Assembly: GCA_012960315.1 (NCBI GenBank)
Contig: DUBN01000084.1
Coordinates: forward strand, 4,452-56,821
Direction: 5' to 3'
Source: Acidimicrobiia bacterium
GTDB taxonomy: Bacteria; Actinomycetota; Acidimicrobiia; Acidimicrobiales; Poriferisodalaceae
Length of the DNA: 52,370 nt
Shown one piece after another: positions 41,562 through 50,809 of this stretch. Made by a program: the position numbers and the translations under genes. The notes under the pieces are model-generated. The model did not search any database. It was given only the letters and a program-made list of their open reading frames with translations, and was not told the DNA's origin. Within the stretch, counting starts at the first letter, position 1, and each line of letters begins with the position of its first letter.

Positions 41562-44131
41562 CGTCTTTTCAGTTAAACGGTCAAACTGTCGCTGTGTCGG
41601 ACGGGCACGAACATCTGCTCGCCGCGTTACGAGATGAACTTGGTGTCATCTCACCCAAAGATGGTTGCGCTCCTTCAGGACAATGCGGGTGTTGCACGGT
41701 GCTTATCGGAGACAAGGCACGGGTGGCGTGCCAAACATCTCTTGAGCGTGTCACAGGTGAAGAAGTCACCACCCTCGAAGGGTTCGACGACGCGGAACTG
41801 CGACGTTACTGCGAGGCTTTCGCCGTCCACGGAGCACTGCAATGCGGCTTTTGCATTCCGGGGATCGTGGTTCGAGCAAAGGCTCTGATCGACAAGAAAG
41901 GGCCAGCGCTGACTCGTGACGAAACAGCGCGTCACCTAGGGGCACACCTTTGTCGATGCACCGGGTACATAAAGATTCTTGACGCTATCCAAGACTTGGC
42001 GGCAGGAACGAAGCTGGTGCCAAACGCTCCTAAAGGAGTTGGTTCCCGAGGGATTAAATACGAGGCCGAGGCCTTAGCTGCTGGCGTCAGACCGTTTATC
42101 GATGACATGGTCGTGGATGGGCTGCTTTATGGGGCGCTCAAGCTCAGCGACCATGCAAGAGCAGATGTTGTGACAATTGATACCGCCGCTGCCCTGGCCA
42201 CCGAAGGCGTCGTAGCAGTGTTCACTGCCGCAGATATCCCCGGTGAAATGCGAGTCGGTCTGATTCACAAAGACTGGCCGGTCATGATTCCTGAAGGTGG
42301 CCGGACCTCATATCTCGGAGATGTCCTAGCGGTAGTAGTGGCGCAGGACCGAACCACCGCCATTCGAGCTGCCGGCTTGTTACGTATCGAATATCAAGTC
42401 CACAAACCCAAGACGGACCCGATTCGCGTTGTGGTCGACGAGGAAGACGCCGTCTGGGGCCTAAAGGGAAACGTTTTATCAACATCCTCTTATCAGAGAG
42501 GTGCGGTTGATGCAGCCATCGAAACTTCGGCACACGTGGTCAAGGAAACATTTCAGACTCAACGAGTCGAACATGCCTTTCTGGAGCCTGAATCAACTCT
42601 CGCGGTCCCTACCGACGACGGTCTTTATGTCTACACCGGAGGTCAAGGAATCTGGGATGATCGAAATGACATAGCGCGAGTACTTGGCGTCGACCCCAGC
42701 GTCATCACCACTGAATTGGTGAGCAATGGCGGGGCTTTCGGCGGAAAAGAAGACCTGTCCAACCAAGTTCACACAGCCTTGTCTGCTTGGCTTTTGGGTC
42801 GGCCGGTGCAGATCACTCTTTCCAGAGAACAGTCTTTGTTGATGCATCCGAAGCGACATCCGATTCGCATGACCTATGAAGCCGGATGCGACTCAGACGG
42901 CAAATTAACTGCTGTCCGGGTACGGATGCTTGGAGACTCGGGACCATACGCGTCTGTCGGTATGAAGGTCTTGGAACGCTCTGCTGGCCATGCGACGGGC
43001 CCCTATGTCATCGAAGCCGTAGACGTCGAAGCCGTAGCGGTACGAACTAACAACCCTGTGTGTGGAGCATTCCGAGGGTTTGGCGCCAACCAGGCGCAGT
43101 TCGCAATGGAAGGAATAATGGACCGCCTAGCCGAAAAGGTCGGCATCAACGGATGGGAAATCAGATCGCGCAACGTCGTAGATCCAGGAGATGTTTGGGG
43201 TCCAGGCCAAATCATGGATGATGGTTGCCTTGGCGCACGGGCCTGTCTCAACGCTGTCAAAGAGTCGTATGACGCGGCTGTGAAGTCAGGACTACCCGTA
43301 GGAGTCGGCCTTGGATTGAAGAACTCGGGACTCGGAAACGGCTTCGATGAGCTTGCTAAGGCAGTGGTGCGATTCCGAGAAGACGGAATGGTAGAAGTTC
43401 GGCACTGTTGGACTGAAATGGGTCAAGGTGTCCACAACGTTGCCCTTCAAGTCGCTGTCGAAGAATTAGGAGTCGGGGCAGAGCAAATCGAAGTTATCGT
43501 CGACTCAACCCGAGAATTAGGAGCCGGTCAGACCACGGGAAGCCGAGGAACACTCATGGGCGCAGGGGCAGTCCAAGACGCGTGTCGTATTGCACTCCTC
43601 GATGATTGCCAAGTCGGTATCGATTACGAGGGCAGTTATCGAGTGAATTGGACAAATTCCCTAAGCGAAGGTCTCGAACACCCTGTTATTCATTCGACCT
43701 TTGGGTATGCCGCTCAACTTGTGATTCTCGATCCCGACAGTGGCGACGTCCAGCGAGTCGTCGCAGCTCATGATGTGGGTCGAGCCGTCAACCCATTGTT
43801 GTGCGAAGGGCAGATCGAGGGAGCGGTGCACATGGGCCTGGGGTACGCGCTTTTCGAAGGATTCCCAACAGACTCCTCGGGCCGTCCGACAAACACAACG
43901 CTTCGCAGCTTGGATATCATCCGACCCAAAGACATGCCGCCCGTTGAAGTAATCATTGTTGAATCCCCTCAACCAGGTGCACCCTACGGAATCAAGGGAG
44001 TCGGTGAAATCGGTCTTGTCCCGACCGCTGGAGCAGTAGCAGCTGCTGTTCGAGCGAACGGAGAACCGTGGCCAACCGAACTACCGATCCGGAATTTAGC
44101 CAACCGCGAACGAGCCGACGCGTGGACTTGA
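41558..44131 (+). CDS. molybdenum hydroxylase: 2Fe-2S domain fused to molybdopterin domain (XdhD-like)
   Basis: This 857-residue protein is a fusion. Residues 1-155 hold two 2Fe-2S clusters: Cys37, Cys43 and Cys46 (GCAPSGQCGCCTV, with extra Cys45) plus Cys59, then Cys96/Cys99 and Cys132/Cys134 (CGFC, CRC). Residues about 165-857 are the molybdopterin-binding part, with GGAFGGKEDLSN, CGAFRGFGANQAQ, WTEMGQGVHNV and the catalytic Glu in IKGVGEIGLVPTAG. No FAD domain is present, which resembles E. coli XdhD rather than classical xanthine dehydrogenase. Members hydroxylate N-heterocycles such as purines with water as oxygen source. Electrons must leave through another protein. Confidence 0.9.
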   Translation: MTSFQLNGQTVAVSDGHEHLLAALRDELGVISPKDGCAPSGQCGCCTVLIGDKARVACQTSLERVTGEEVTTLEGFDDAELRRYCEAFAVHGALQCGFCIPGIVVRAKALIDKKGPALTRDETARHLGAHLCRCTGYIKILDAIQDLAAGTKLVPNAPKGVGSRGIKYEAEALAAGVRPFIDDMVVDGLLYGALKLSDHARADVVTIDTAAALATEGVVAVFTAADIPGEMRVGLIHKDWPVMIPEGGRTSYLGDVLAVVVAQDRTTAIRAAGLLRIEYQVHKPKTDPIRVVVDEEDAVWGLKGNVLSTSSYQRGAVDAAIETSAHVVKETFQTQRVEHAFLEPESTLAVPTDDGLYVYTGGQGIWDDRNDIARVLGVDPSVITTELVSNGGAFGGKEDLSNQVHTALSAWLLGRPVQITLSREQSLLMHPKRHPIRMTYEAGCDSDGKLTAVRVRMLGDSGPYASVGMKVLERSAGHATGPYVIEAVDVEAVAVRTNNPVCGAFRGFGANQAQFAMEGIMDRLAEKVGINGWEIRSRNVVDPGDVWGPGQIMDDGCLGARACLNAVKESYDAAVKSGLPVGVGLGLKNSGLGNGFDELAKAVVRFREDGMVEVRHCWTEMGQGVHNVALQVAVEELGVGAEQIEVIVDSTRELGAGQTTGSRGTLMGAGAVQDACRIALLDDCQVGIDYEGSYRVNWTNSLSEGLEHPVIHSTFGYAAQLVILDPDSGDVQRVVAAHDVGRAVNPLLCEGQIEGAVHMGLGYALFEGFPTDSSGRPTNTTLRSLDIIRPKDMPPVEVIIVESPQPGAPYGIKGVGEIGLVPTAGAVAAAVRANGEPWPTELPIRNLANRERADAWT

Positions 44132-45174
44132 GAAACCTTGAACTCAACGAGACCAGTGGACTCGTCTGCGCTCACCACCACCTTTACAGCGCTCTGGCAC
44201 GCGGTATGCCTGCACCTCCCCGCACACCACAAACCTTTCGCGAAATTCTCGAGCTTGTCTGGTGGCGATTAGATCGCGCGCTGGATCTCGAAATGTTGGA
44301 ATGGTCAGCGAAATTGGGAGCACTCGAGGCGATTGAATCAGGTACCACCGCGATATTTGATCATCACGAGTCGCCCAACGCGATCGAAGGCTCCTTGGAC
44401 GTGATTGCGAACGCATGCGCGGAAGTCGGTATCCGCGTCAACTGTTCCTACGGTGTGACCGATCGACACGGGCCGGACGGCGCGAAGCGCGGGCTGGAAG
44501 AAAATTTACGGTTCTTGGCTCAAGGAGGGCAAGGCATGGTCGGTATCCATGCAGCCTTCACCTGTGAGCAGGACACACTTCTAGCTGCTGTCGAATTAGC
44601 CCAACAACATGGTGTGGGAGTTCACATTCATGTAGCTGAAGGCGTAGATGACATTGACGCGGTGAATCGTCTCCGAGGACTGAGCCAGGAAAGTTGGCTT
44701 CTTGTCCATGGAGTGCATCTCCCTGACAACCACGGGTTGACTGGACACTTAGTACACAACCCCCGCTCCAATATGAACAACTCGGTCGGCTACGCCGCGC
44801 CTCAGAGGCTTGGACTTCCTGTCGCGTTAGGAACAGATGGCATTGGTGCTGCCATGCTTGACGAATTCCGAGTCGCATATGCGCGTGCACGCGAGTGCGA
44901 CATAACAGTCACTCCAGAGTTAGTTTGGGAATGGTTAGAAGGCGGCTACCAACTTGTGCCCGAAGCCATCAATGACCGAGTTGTCTGGTCAGATGAGCCA
45001 ATTGATCCCTGGCGCCTCGCGTATCACACCAGTATTCGTCCACTCTCGGTCCAAATTGCTGGAGAAGTTGTTGTTAGTGACGGAGCAGCAACCCGAGTCG
45101 ACGCTGAGGAAATACGTGCCAAAGCCGCTGAACAGGCAAAGCGGTTGTTCTCCGCTCTTGAAACTATCTACTAG
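44068..45174 (+). CDS. SsnA-like aminohydrolase, N-terminal strands missing
   Basis: This 368-residue amidohydrolase closely resembles SsnA: GLVCAHHHLYSALARGMPAP, then VWWRLDRALDLEMLEWSAKL, then TTAIFDHHESPNAIEGSLDV. Metal ligands are His36 and His38, His188 (HIHVAEG) and Asp257 (GTDGIG); His161 and His214 are also conserved types. SsnA proteins normally have about 55 more N-terminal residues forming half a beta-sandwich; here only about 30 precede the HxH motif. The start is GTG 44068 with GGAG four bases upstream, and the gene overlaps the preceding gene by 64 bases. It may deaminate a purine-like ring. It ends 6 bases before the convergent operon. Confidence 0.82.
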   Translation: MANRTTDPEFSQPRTSRRVDLRNLELNETSGLVCAHHHLYSALARGMPAPPRTPQTFREILELVWWRLDRALDLEMLEWSAKLGALEAIESGTTAIFDHHESPNAIEGSLDVIANACAEVGIRVNCSYGVTDRHGPDGAKRGLEENLRFLAQGGQGMVGIHAAFTCEQDTLLAAVELAQQHGVGVHIHVAEGVDDIDAVNRLRGLSQESWLLVHGVHLPDNHGLTGHLVHNPRSNMNNSVGYAAPQRLGLPVALGTDGIGAAMLDEFRVAYARARECDITVTPELVWEWLEGGYQLVPEAINDRVVWSDEPIDPWRLAYHTSIRPLSVQIAGEVVVSDGAATRVDAEEIRAKAAEQAKRLFSALETIY

Positions 45175-45180
45175 CTCGGT

Positions 45181-47418
45181 TCAGAGATTTCCCAGAGCCA
45201 AATGTCCAAGTAGGACTGACGGTGTGAGTGGAAATGTGTCGATCCACACACCAGTGGCATCATGGATAGCGGCAGTCACTGCCGGGGCGTAGGTAATAAA
45301 CGGCATCTCAGCGACTCCCCTCGCTCCCCATGGACCCACCAGGTCAGTGGTTTCAAGAATCACGCAATCTATTTTCACCGGCACATCGCCAATACCGGGG
45401 ATCAGGTATTGAGACAATCGCGGATTTCGAATTCTGCCGTCTTCGACAACCAGCTGCTCACTCAGCACGTAGCCATGTGCTTGGGCGATGGCTCCCTCGA
45501 CCTGACCGATGAGCATTCGCGGATGGATTGCTTTGCCGACATCATGAACTGAAAGAACCCGATCGACCCGCACATGTCCTGTTCCGATATCAACCGTCAG
45601 GTCTACTGCTTGTGCCATATATCCGTAACAAAAGTTTGGTTGGCCGACGCCCGTTTGAGGGTCCAATGCTTCAGTCAACGGCGGCTTGTAGGAGAAGTGT
45701 CCAAGAGCTGGCCGATCACCATCGGCCCAGGCTTTTTCGGCCTCTTCGACAGCACCCAGAATCGAATTCCCTGCCATGAACGTCAAACGCGACGCTGATG
45801 CCGATCCTGAATCACCGCCCGTTGCAGTATCGCTGAAAGTCGCTTCGATCTGTTTACTGTCGACGTTTGCGGCATCGGCGACCATTTGTATAAGGGCGGT
45901 GTGGACTCCTTGGCCAACCTCCGCGGCGCTATGCAACAGTTCGACTCGGATAGGGCGGTGGTCCTCCGGGTCACCGTGAAATACGACATCTGCTTCGCAA
46001 GCTTCTGGAAACCCAAAACTGAAGCCGACATTTTTCATCCCGACTGCGTAGCCGCGACCTTGCCTCAACTGACCCATTTCAGCTGGTAAGGAAGCGATGG
46101 GGCGAAAGGGCTTCCCGGAAGCTGGTTCTTCAGACGTCGGTGCCCGTTCAGCACATGCGTCGATAACACGCACTACTCCTACGCCTTCGGGAAGACCTGC
46201 TTGGGTGATGCCTGCAGAGATGTCAGTGAGGGCATTTTGACGACGCAGCTCTAGTGGGTCAATTCCTAGCGCCTCAGCAAGCTTGTTCATTTGCGACTCA
46301 GCAACGAAAGCACCTTGCGGACCGCCAAACCCACGAAAAGCTCCACCAGGAACGCTATGGGTGTAGATGGCTTTACTATCGATACGCGCATTTGGTACGT
46401 CATATGCACCAGCTACTGACAGATGAAGATTCCCGAGCACCTTGTTCGAGGTGTAGTTGTATGCGCCTGCGTCGAGCCACACATCGGCTTCGACTGCGGT
46501 AATGATGCCTTGAGCGGTGGCTCCTAGACGGGCGTGCACTGTTGCACGGTGACGTTTGTGGTGACCGACAATCGATTCTTCGCGAGACCAACCGCAATGC
46601 ACGGACCGTTTGTTACCCAATTTCGCGAGTTTGCGGGCCGTTACCGCCATAACGATTTGCAAACTCATGTCTTCCTTGCCGCCAAAAGCACCACCAATTG
46701 ACGCATATCGAACACGCACTTCTTCCGGGTCAATATCTAGGGCATGCGCAATTTGTTCGCGGTCTTCGTGAACCCATTGACCTCCTGTCTCAACGGTTAC
46801 TAATCCCTCATCATCAATCCAGGCAGTGGCAGCTTCCACTTGCAAATACGCGTGCTCTTGATGTGGGAGTTCGTAAGTACCTTCAATAATTACGTCAGCC
46901 GCCGCTATCCCTTTTTCGATATCTCCCTTGCGAATCTTTAACTCGTGGTACGTGTTACTTGTCGAGCCAGGATGCACGAGGATTTCATCGGTACGTGCAA
47001 CGACGACGTCATTCGCCATCGGCAGTTGTTCCCACTCAGTTCTGATGAGGGCTGACGCTTGGCGAGCCTCAATGAGACTCTCCGCTACAACGACGACAAG
47101 GTGGTCGGCTTCCCAACGGCTTACATTGCAAGGAACCGAGCTACGACCGGTGTCGTCCAATCCGATGAATACCGGCTGGTCGAATAGCGTGAGGCCATAT
47201 TCATTTACTGGAACATCAGCAGCGGTTACCACCGTCACGACACCTGGAGCGGCCAGCGTTTCAGCCAGACCGAGCTTGACTAAGCGAGCGTGGGGCTGAT
47301 TTGTGAAAACAACAACAGCGTGCACGGCGTTCTTTGGAACGCGATCGGCTGGGTAGGTTGCCAAACCAGTCACTTTGTCGACAGCATCAACTCGCGAGGG
47401 AGTTGCTCCAACTGTCAT
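45181..47418 (-). CDS. xanthine dehydrogenase-family molybdopterin-binding subunit
   Basis: This 745-residue large subunit is a separate protein without Fe-S domains. Molybdopterin-site features are GGAFGGKEDMSLQ, HHKRHRATVHARLGA, GGAFRGFGGPQGAFV and SAAEVGQGVHTAL. The likely catalytic Glu lies in ARGVAEMPFITYAP. It starts with a TGATG overlap after the FAD-2Fe-2S gene, so the two form one enzyme with a complete electron path (Mo, 2Fe-2S, FAD). It is the last gene of a minus-strand operon facing the XdhD-like operon. The substrate is probably an N-heterocycle or aldehyde and cannot be told from sequence. Confidence 0.9.
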   Translation of the reverse strand: MTVGATPSRVDAVDKVTGLATYPADRVPKNAVHAVVVFTNQPHARLVKLGLAETLAAPGVVTVVTAADVPVNEYGLTLFDQPVFIGLDDTGRSSVPCNVSRWEADHLVVVVAESLIEARQASALIRTEWEQLPMANDVVVARTDEILVHPGSTSNTYHELKIRKGDIEKGIAAADVIIEGTYELPHQEHAYLQVEAATAWIDDEGLVTVETGGQWVHEDREQIAHALDIDPEEVRVRYASIGGAFGGKEDMSLQIVMAVTARKLAKLGNKRSVHCGWSREESIVGHHKRHRATVHARLGATAQGIITAVEADVWLDAGAYNYTSNKVLGNLHLSVAGAYDVPNARIDSKAIYTHSVPGGAFRGFGGPQGAFVAESQMNKLAEALGIDPLELRRQNALTDISAGITQAGLPEGVGVVRVIDACAERAPTSEEPASGKPFRPIASLPAEMGQLRQGRGYAVGMKNVGFSFGFPEACEADVVFHGDPEDHRPIRVELLHSAAEVGQGVHTALIQMVADAANVDSKQIEATFSDTATGGDSGSASASRLTFMAGNSILGAVEEAEKAWADGDRPALGHFSYKPPLTEALDPQTGVGQPNFCYGYMAQAVDLTVDIGTGHVRVDRVLSVHDVGKAIHPRMLIGQVEGAIAQAHGYVLSEQLVVEDGRIRNPRLSQYLIPGIGDVPVKIDCVILETTDLVGPWGARGVAEMPFITYAPAVTAAIHDATGVWIDTFPLTPSVLLGHLALGNL

Positions 47419-48878
47419 CAGCAGCTTCCGTCGCTAGGCAACGATCGCGCTAACGCCTCAACTATTGAGTAGTAGCCCGTGCAGCGACACAAATTCCCAG
47501 CGAGCCCTGCTCGAATCTCATCTTCAGTTGGGGATTTGTTTTCGTCATGTAGCGCTTTTGCTGCAACGAGGAAACCTGGGGTGCAAAATCCGCATTGGAC
47601 TGCAAATTCGTCGAGAAATCGTTGCTGGACCGGGTGAAGTTCTCCCCCCGAATCAAGGCCTTCCACAGTAACGATGGAAGCTCCATCAGCCTGCGCTGTC
47701 GGGACGAGGCAGCTTGTCACCGCTGCACCGTTAAGTGTGACTGTGCATGCACCACATTCACCTTCAGCGCAACCTTCCTTAGTCCCTGTACCTACGTTCG
47801 TTCGGAGCCACTCAAGGAGAGTTTGGGCGGAACCGATGGAAGCTGAGACCCGAGATTCGTTGACCGTGCAAGAGACTTCTGTTTGAGACGAAAGATCCAA
47901 CCGTGGAGGCTCGGAGCGTCCAACCATCCAACCCAGTAGCGGAGTAGTTCGCAATTCAGAAGCGGAGCTGTCGGACAAACTCAATAGTGCTCGACGCACG
48001 GCAGTTTCTGTGACTGAGCGGCGATAGGCAGCAGTACCGCGGATGTCATCGATCGGTTGTATCTCACTTGCAGCGAGATGAGCCGCAGCTGCTGCAGTCT
48101 CCGCGTTCAACGGCTTACCAATCAGATATTCGCGGAGGGCATCGGATACGCCGATCGTTTCGCTGACGCTACCGATCGCCACATCAGCTTTGGTAACAGC
48201 CGACGTCGCCTCATCAAGTTCAAGAACGAGGCCTGCGTGGACGACCGATATCGCCTGAGCGGATCGATTTCCGATTTTTAGCCATGTCCCAATCGTGTTC
48301 AGGCTCCACTTGGGAATTCTGATACCACTCACTAATTCTGATCGCCGCAGTGCAGTATTCCGAAAGCCTTTAAAGAACTTCCTAATCGAAACTTCGCGCT
48401 CACCGGCTAGGGAGTCGATGATGACCACCGCGTTGAGAGCTACCAGGGCTGAGATGGTGTCGTTCGCCGGACTCGCGGTCACGATATTGCCAACAACTGT
48501 CGCTCGGTTGCGGAGTTGAGGAGATCCGATTTCTAAGCATGCCAAGCGAAGGAGATCGAGTGCCGGGTCGAGACCCACGTCGTGAATGATTTGGTTGTGA
48601 GTCACCCCACAACCGACTACGACATCGCTATTCCCGACGTTGATGTCAGAACACTCCGCTAACCCCCAAAGATCTATGAGAGTGACACCCGAATCTTCAG
48701 CAGATGTTGACTGTCGTGCTAGGTCCAGCAGGAGGTCTGTCGCACCCGCAACCGGAACTGCTTCGGGGAACGAGTCGCTCAATTCAATCGCTTCTGACCA
48801 ACTGGCAGGTCGAAGCACTCGATTAATTTGCGTCCCGAGGCGTTGGGACTCGTGAAGCAGTCCAACCTTCGTGCTCAC
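47418..48878 (-). CDS. FAD-binding domain fused to C-terminal 2Fe-2S domain of molybdenum hydroxylase
   Basis: This 486-residue protein starts at GTG 48878, which overlaps the preceding stop (GTGA) and has GGAAG seven bases upstream; an earlier start at 48920 would lie inside the preceding gene. Residues about 20-290 form the FAD-binding CoxM-like domain (PVAGATDLLLDL, then ATVVGNIVTASPANDT). Residues about 335-480 form the 2Fe-2S domain (EGCAEGECGACTV, CGFC, LCRCTG). The order FAD then Fe-S is the reverse of xanthine dehydrogenase XdhA. It should pass electrons from the Mo subunit encoded next to NAD+ or another acceptor. Confidence 0.88.
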   Translation of the reverse strand: MSTKVGLLHESQRLGTQINRVLRPASWSEAIELSDSFPEAVPVAGATDLLLDLARQSTSAEDSGVTLIDLWGLAECSDINVGNSDVVVGCGVTHNQIIHDVGLDPALDLLRLACLEIGSPQLRNRATVVGNIVTASPANDTISALVALNAVVIIDSLAGEREVSIRKFFKGFRNTALRRSELVSGIRIPKWSLNTIGTWLKIGNRSAQAISVVHAGLVLELDEATSAVTKADVAIGSVSETIGVSDALREYLIGKPLNAETAAAAAHLAASEIQPIDDIRGTAAYRRSVTETAVRRALLSLSDSSASELRTTPLLGWMVGRSEPPRLDLSSQTEVSCTVNESRVSASIGSAQTLLEWLRTNVGTGTKEGCAEGECGACTVTLNGAAVTSCLVPTAQADGASIVTVEGLDSGGELHPVQQRFLDEFAVQCGFCTPGFLVAAKALHDENKSPTEDEIRAGLAGNLCRCTGYYSIVEALARSLPSDGSC

Positions 48879-49708
48879 TGTGGTGCTTCCGTCTGGGCTG
48901 TGAGGGTGCTGTCGATCCAACGTTGAAAATCATCGATAACCTCCCCTTTGTTTATTTCATTAAGCAGTTCATGTTTTGCCTCGTCATAAAGCTTGATCGT
49001 CTTGGCCGAGCTAGGCATGTCGTTAATGGCCTGCAGAGAACCGCCAAAAGGCACAAACGGATCAGCCGTGCCATGAAAGAACCCGACCGGGATTCGGATC
49101 TTGTCGATGTCTTCGCGAAATTCGTCAAGAGCGACAATCTCTGCTTCAAGGAGAGGTCGTTTATATACGCCGCGATACACCAATGGGTCAGCGTCGTAAG
49201 CTCGACAAGCTTCAAGATCTCGTGGCATTCCCATGGGGTCGGAATCTTCGGGCGGTAGTTCTGGTCGGGAAAGAACTTTGCGGGCCCATTTCCAGTCACC
49301 GATCACTGCGCCCATAAAAGCAGCTCCAGTTGCACGATCCGGCCAACGTTGGACGAAGCGAGCTACAAAGAGTCCCCCCATTGAATGACCCAAAAGAAGC
49401 AGCGGTGTGGTGACTTTCAGTCGCTCAGACGCGGCTGACGCGATCGTCCCCAGATCATCTACGACGAGCCCAAAATCGGTAATGAGCGCTCGTTCACCGT
49501 CCGAAAGCCCATGACCAACATGGTCGGGAGCAACGACTGCAAGTCCGCTAGCCGTTAGGGCGTCAGCGACGTGTCCGTATCTGCCGCCATGTTCGGCGTA
49601 GCCATGAACAATAAAAACAAGTGCTCTTGGAGTTGAGCTAGGGGCCCAGAGTCGAACGTGCACATTTCCGCCATGACCGGGAACTTGAAACTCTTCAAGA
49701 CTCGTCAT
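48875..49708 (-). CDS. alpha/beta hydrolase (monoacylglycerol lipase/lysophospholipase-like)
   Basis: This 277-residue hydrolase has the nucleophile Ser109 in LLGHSMGGLF, an oxyanion segment VHGYAEHGGRY, DHVGHGLSDGER, a late GTADPFVPFGG segment with the likely Asp, and KHELLNE with the likely His. It matches the PldB/monoglyceride-lipase group. No signal peptide is visible. ATG 49708 overlaps the PLP-enzyme stop (ATGA), and its own stop overlaps the FAD-subunit start, so it is embedded in the Mo-hydroxylase operon. A C-C or ester bond-cleaving role in that pathway is possible but unproven. Confidence 0.87.
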   Translation of the reverse strand: MTSLEEFQVPGHGGNVHVRLWAPSSTPRALVFIVHGYAEHGGRYGHVADALTASGLAVVAPDHVGHGLSDGERALITDFGLVVDDLGTIASAASERLKVTTPLLLLGHSMGGLFVARFVQRWPDRATGAAFMGAVIGDWKWARKVLSRPELPPEDSDPMGMPRDLEACRAYDADPLVYRGVYKRPLLEAEIVALDEFREDIDKIRIPVGFFHGTADPFVPFGGSLQAINDMPSSAKTIKLYDEAKHELLNEINKGEVIDDFQRWIDSTLTAQTEAPQ

Positions 49709-50808
49709 CCCGTCACCTCGTTTTGGCGGTCGATACCTGTGAACACGACTGCTACAACCGTTCCAGCCTCGGGGGAGGCCGATACCAGCCCAGCCAGCCC
49801 TGCTGACCCGGTGGGAGAAACATTTAATCCGGTAACGCTAGTGGCAACGCGGTGGGTTTCAATAAGTGTCGTCTCCGAGACGACCACAGGCTCTCCACCA
49901 CTATTAAGAGTCTCCTCCAGCAGTGGCAACCAATCGTATGTGATGTCGTCAAGAAGACCTGAAGCAGCGCTGGCCGGTTTGTCCCACGGCCACATGAATT
50001 TTTCGGGCGTTGAATTAGCTGTTTCCATATTGAAATCGGGCGCAAGAAGGTCCCATGCACGTTTGAAAGGGGCGCAACCCTCGACTTGGACTGGGTATAC
50101 AGCAATATCCGATAGTGCCTTTGCTGTAGCAGTGCCAAGAGCGCCGCCACCGACCTGGATAAAAACGGTGTCGAGGTTCTCCGCTTGATCTTGCAATTCC
50201 CAGCCAAGGGTTCGACCTCCGTCGAAAGTTGTACTCGTGTTGGTCCCTTGAACTCCGAACGGACGGGATCCCTTATTCACTGCTTCGATGAAGCGGGAAT
50301 AGCACGGGTCGCCTTTCTCGTTAACTTTGGGTTCACAAATTTGGAGCGTTACTCCAAGGTCTTTGAGTTGTTCGAGTACTGGCTCTTCAGCCCAAGTAGG
50401 CACAAATACCTCGATTGGGTGACTGATTGCTTTGGCGACAATTGCCGCTGCGATCGCGGCATTGCCACAGCTGGAGATCACCAACGGATGATTCGAAGAA
50501 CCACTGGCGGTCTCGTCGATAGCTAAATGAAGTGCGACCCCGAAAAGGTGTCGGGCCTTGTGGGATCCCCCAACCGAGTCGATTTCGACCTTCACTTTCA
50601 GGTCGACGTCAAGACCGAGCGCCGTTGCGAGGGGCGCACCGTCGAGGGTGGGTGTCATAGAAAATCCGCGGCCGTCGACTCGTTGTATTTGGGCGTTCAT
50701 GTCGGACACCAAATCGACAAATTGCTGGTCGCTCCAACCTGCTGCGACCGCTCGACTGTAGGAGTCGAGCCGCTCTCGGTAGAAGATGAAGGGGTTGGTT
50801 TCGGTCAC
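49705..50808 (-). CDS. fold-type-II PLP-dependent enzyme (threonine synthase/dehydratase-like)
   Basis: About 367 residues from GTG 50808, one base after the upstream stop; the frame continues into the preceding gene but that part is not family-like. The PLP lysine is Lys84 in VGGSHKARHLFG. A phosphate-type substrate loop is ISSCGNAAIAAA at about 111-122, and the PLP-phosphate loop is QVGGGALGTATA. This is the tryptophan-synthase-beta superfamily, which covers beta-elimination, beta-replacement and threonine/serine dehydration. It is the second of two adjacent PLP genes; whether they form a heteromer is unknown. It overlaps the lipase-like gene. Confidence 0.8.
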   Translation of the reverse strand: MTETNPFIFYRERLDSYSRAVAAGWSDQQFVDLVSDMNAQIQRVDGRGFSMTPTLDGAPLATALGLDVDLKVKVEIDSVGGSHKARHLFGVALHLAIDETASGSSNHPLVISSCGNAAIAAAIVAKAISHPIEVFVPTWAEEPVLEQLKDLGVTLQICEPKVNEKGDPCYSRFIEAVNKGSRPFGVQGTNTSTTFDGGRTLGWELQDQAENLDTVFIQVGGGALGTATAKALSDIAVYPVQVEGCAPFKRAWDLLAPDFNMETANSTPEKFMWPWDKPASAASGLLDDITYDWLPLLEETLNSGGEPVVVSETTLIETHRVATSVTGLNVSPTGSAGLAGLVSASPEAGTVVAVVFTGIDRQNEVTG

Positions 50809-50809
50809 G

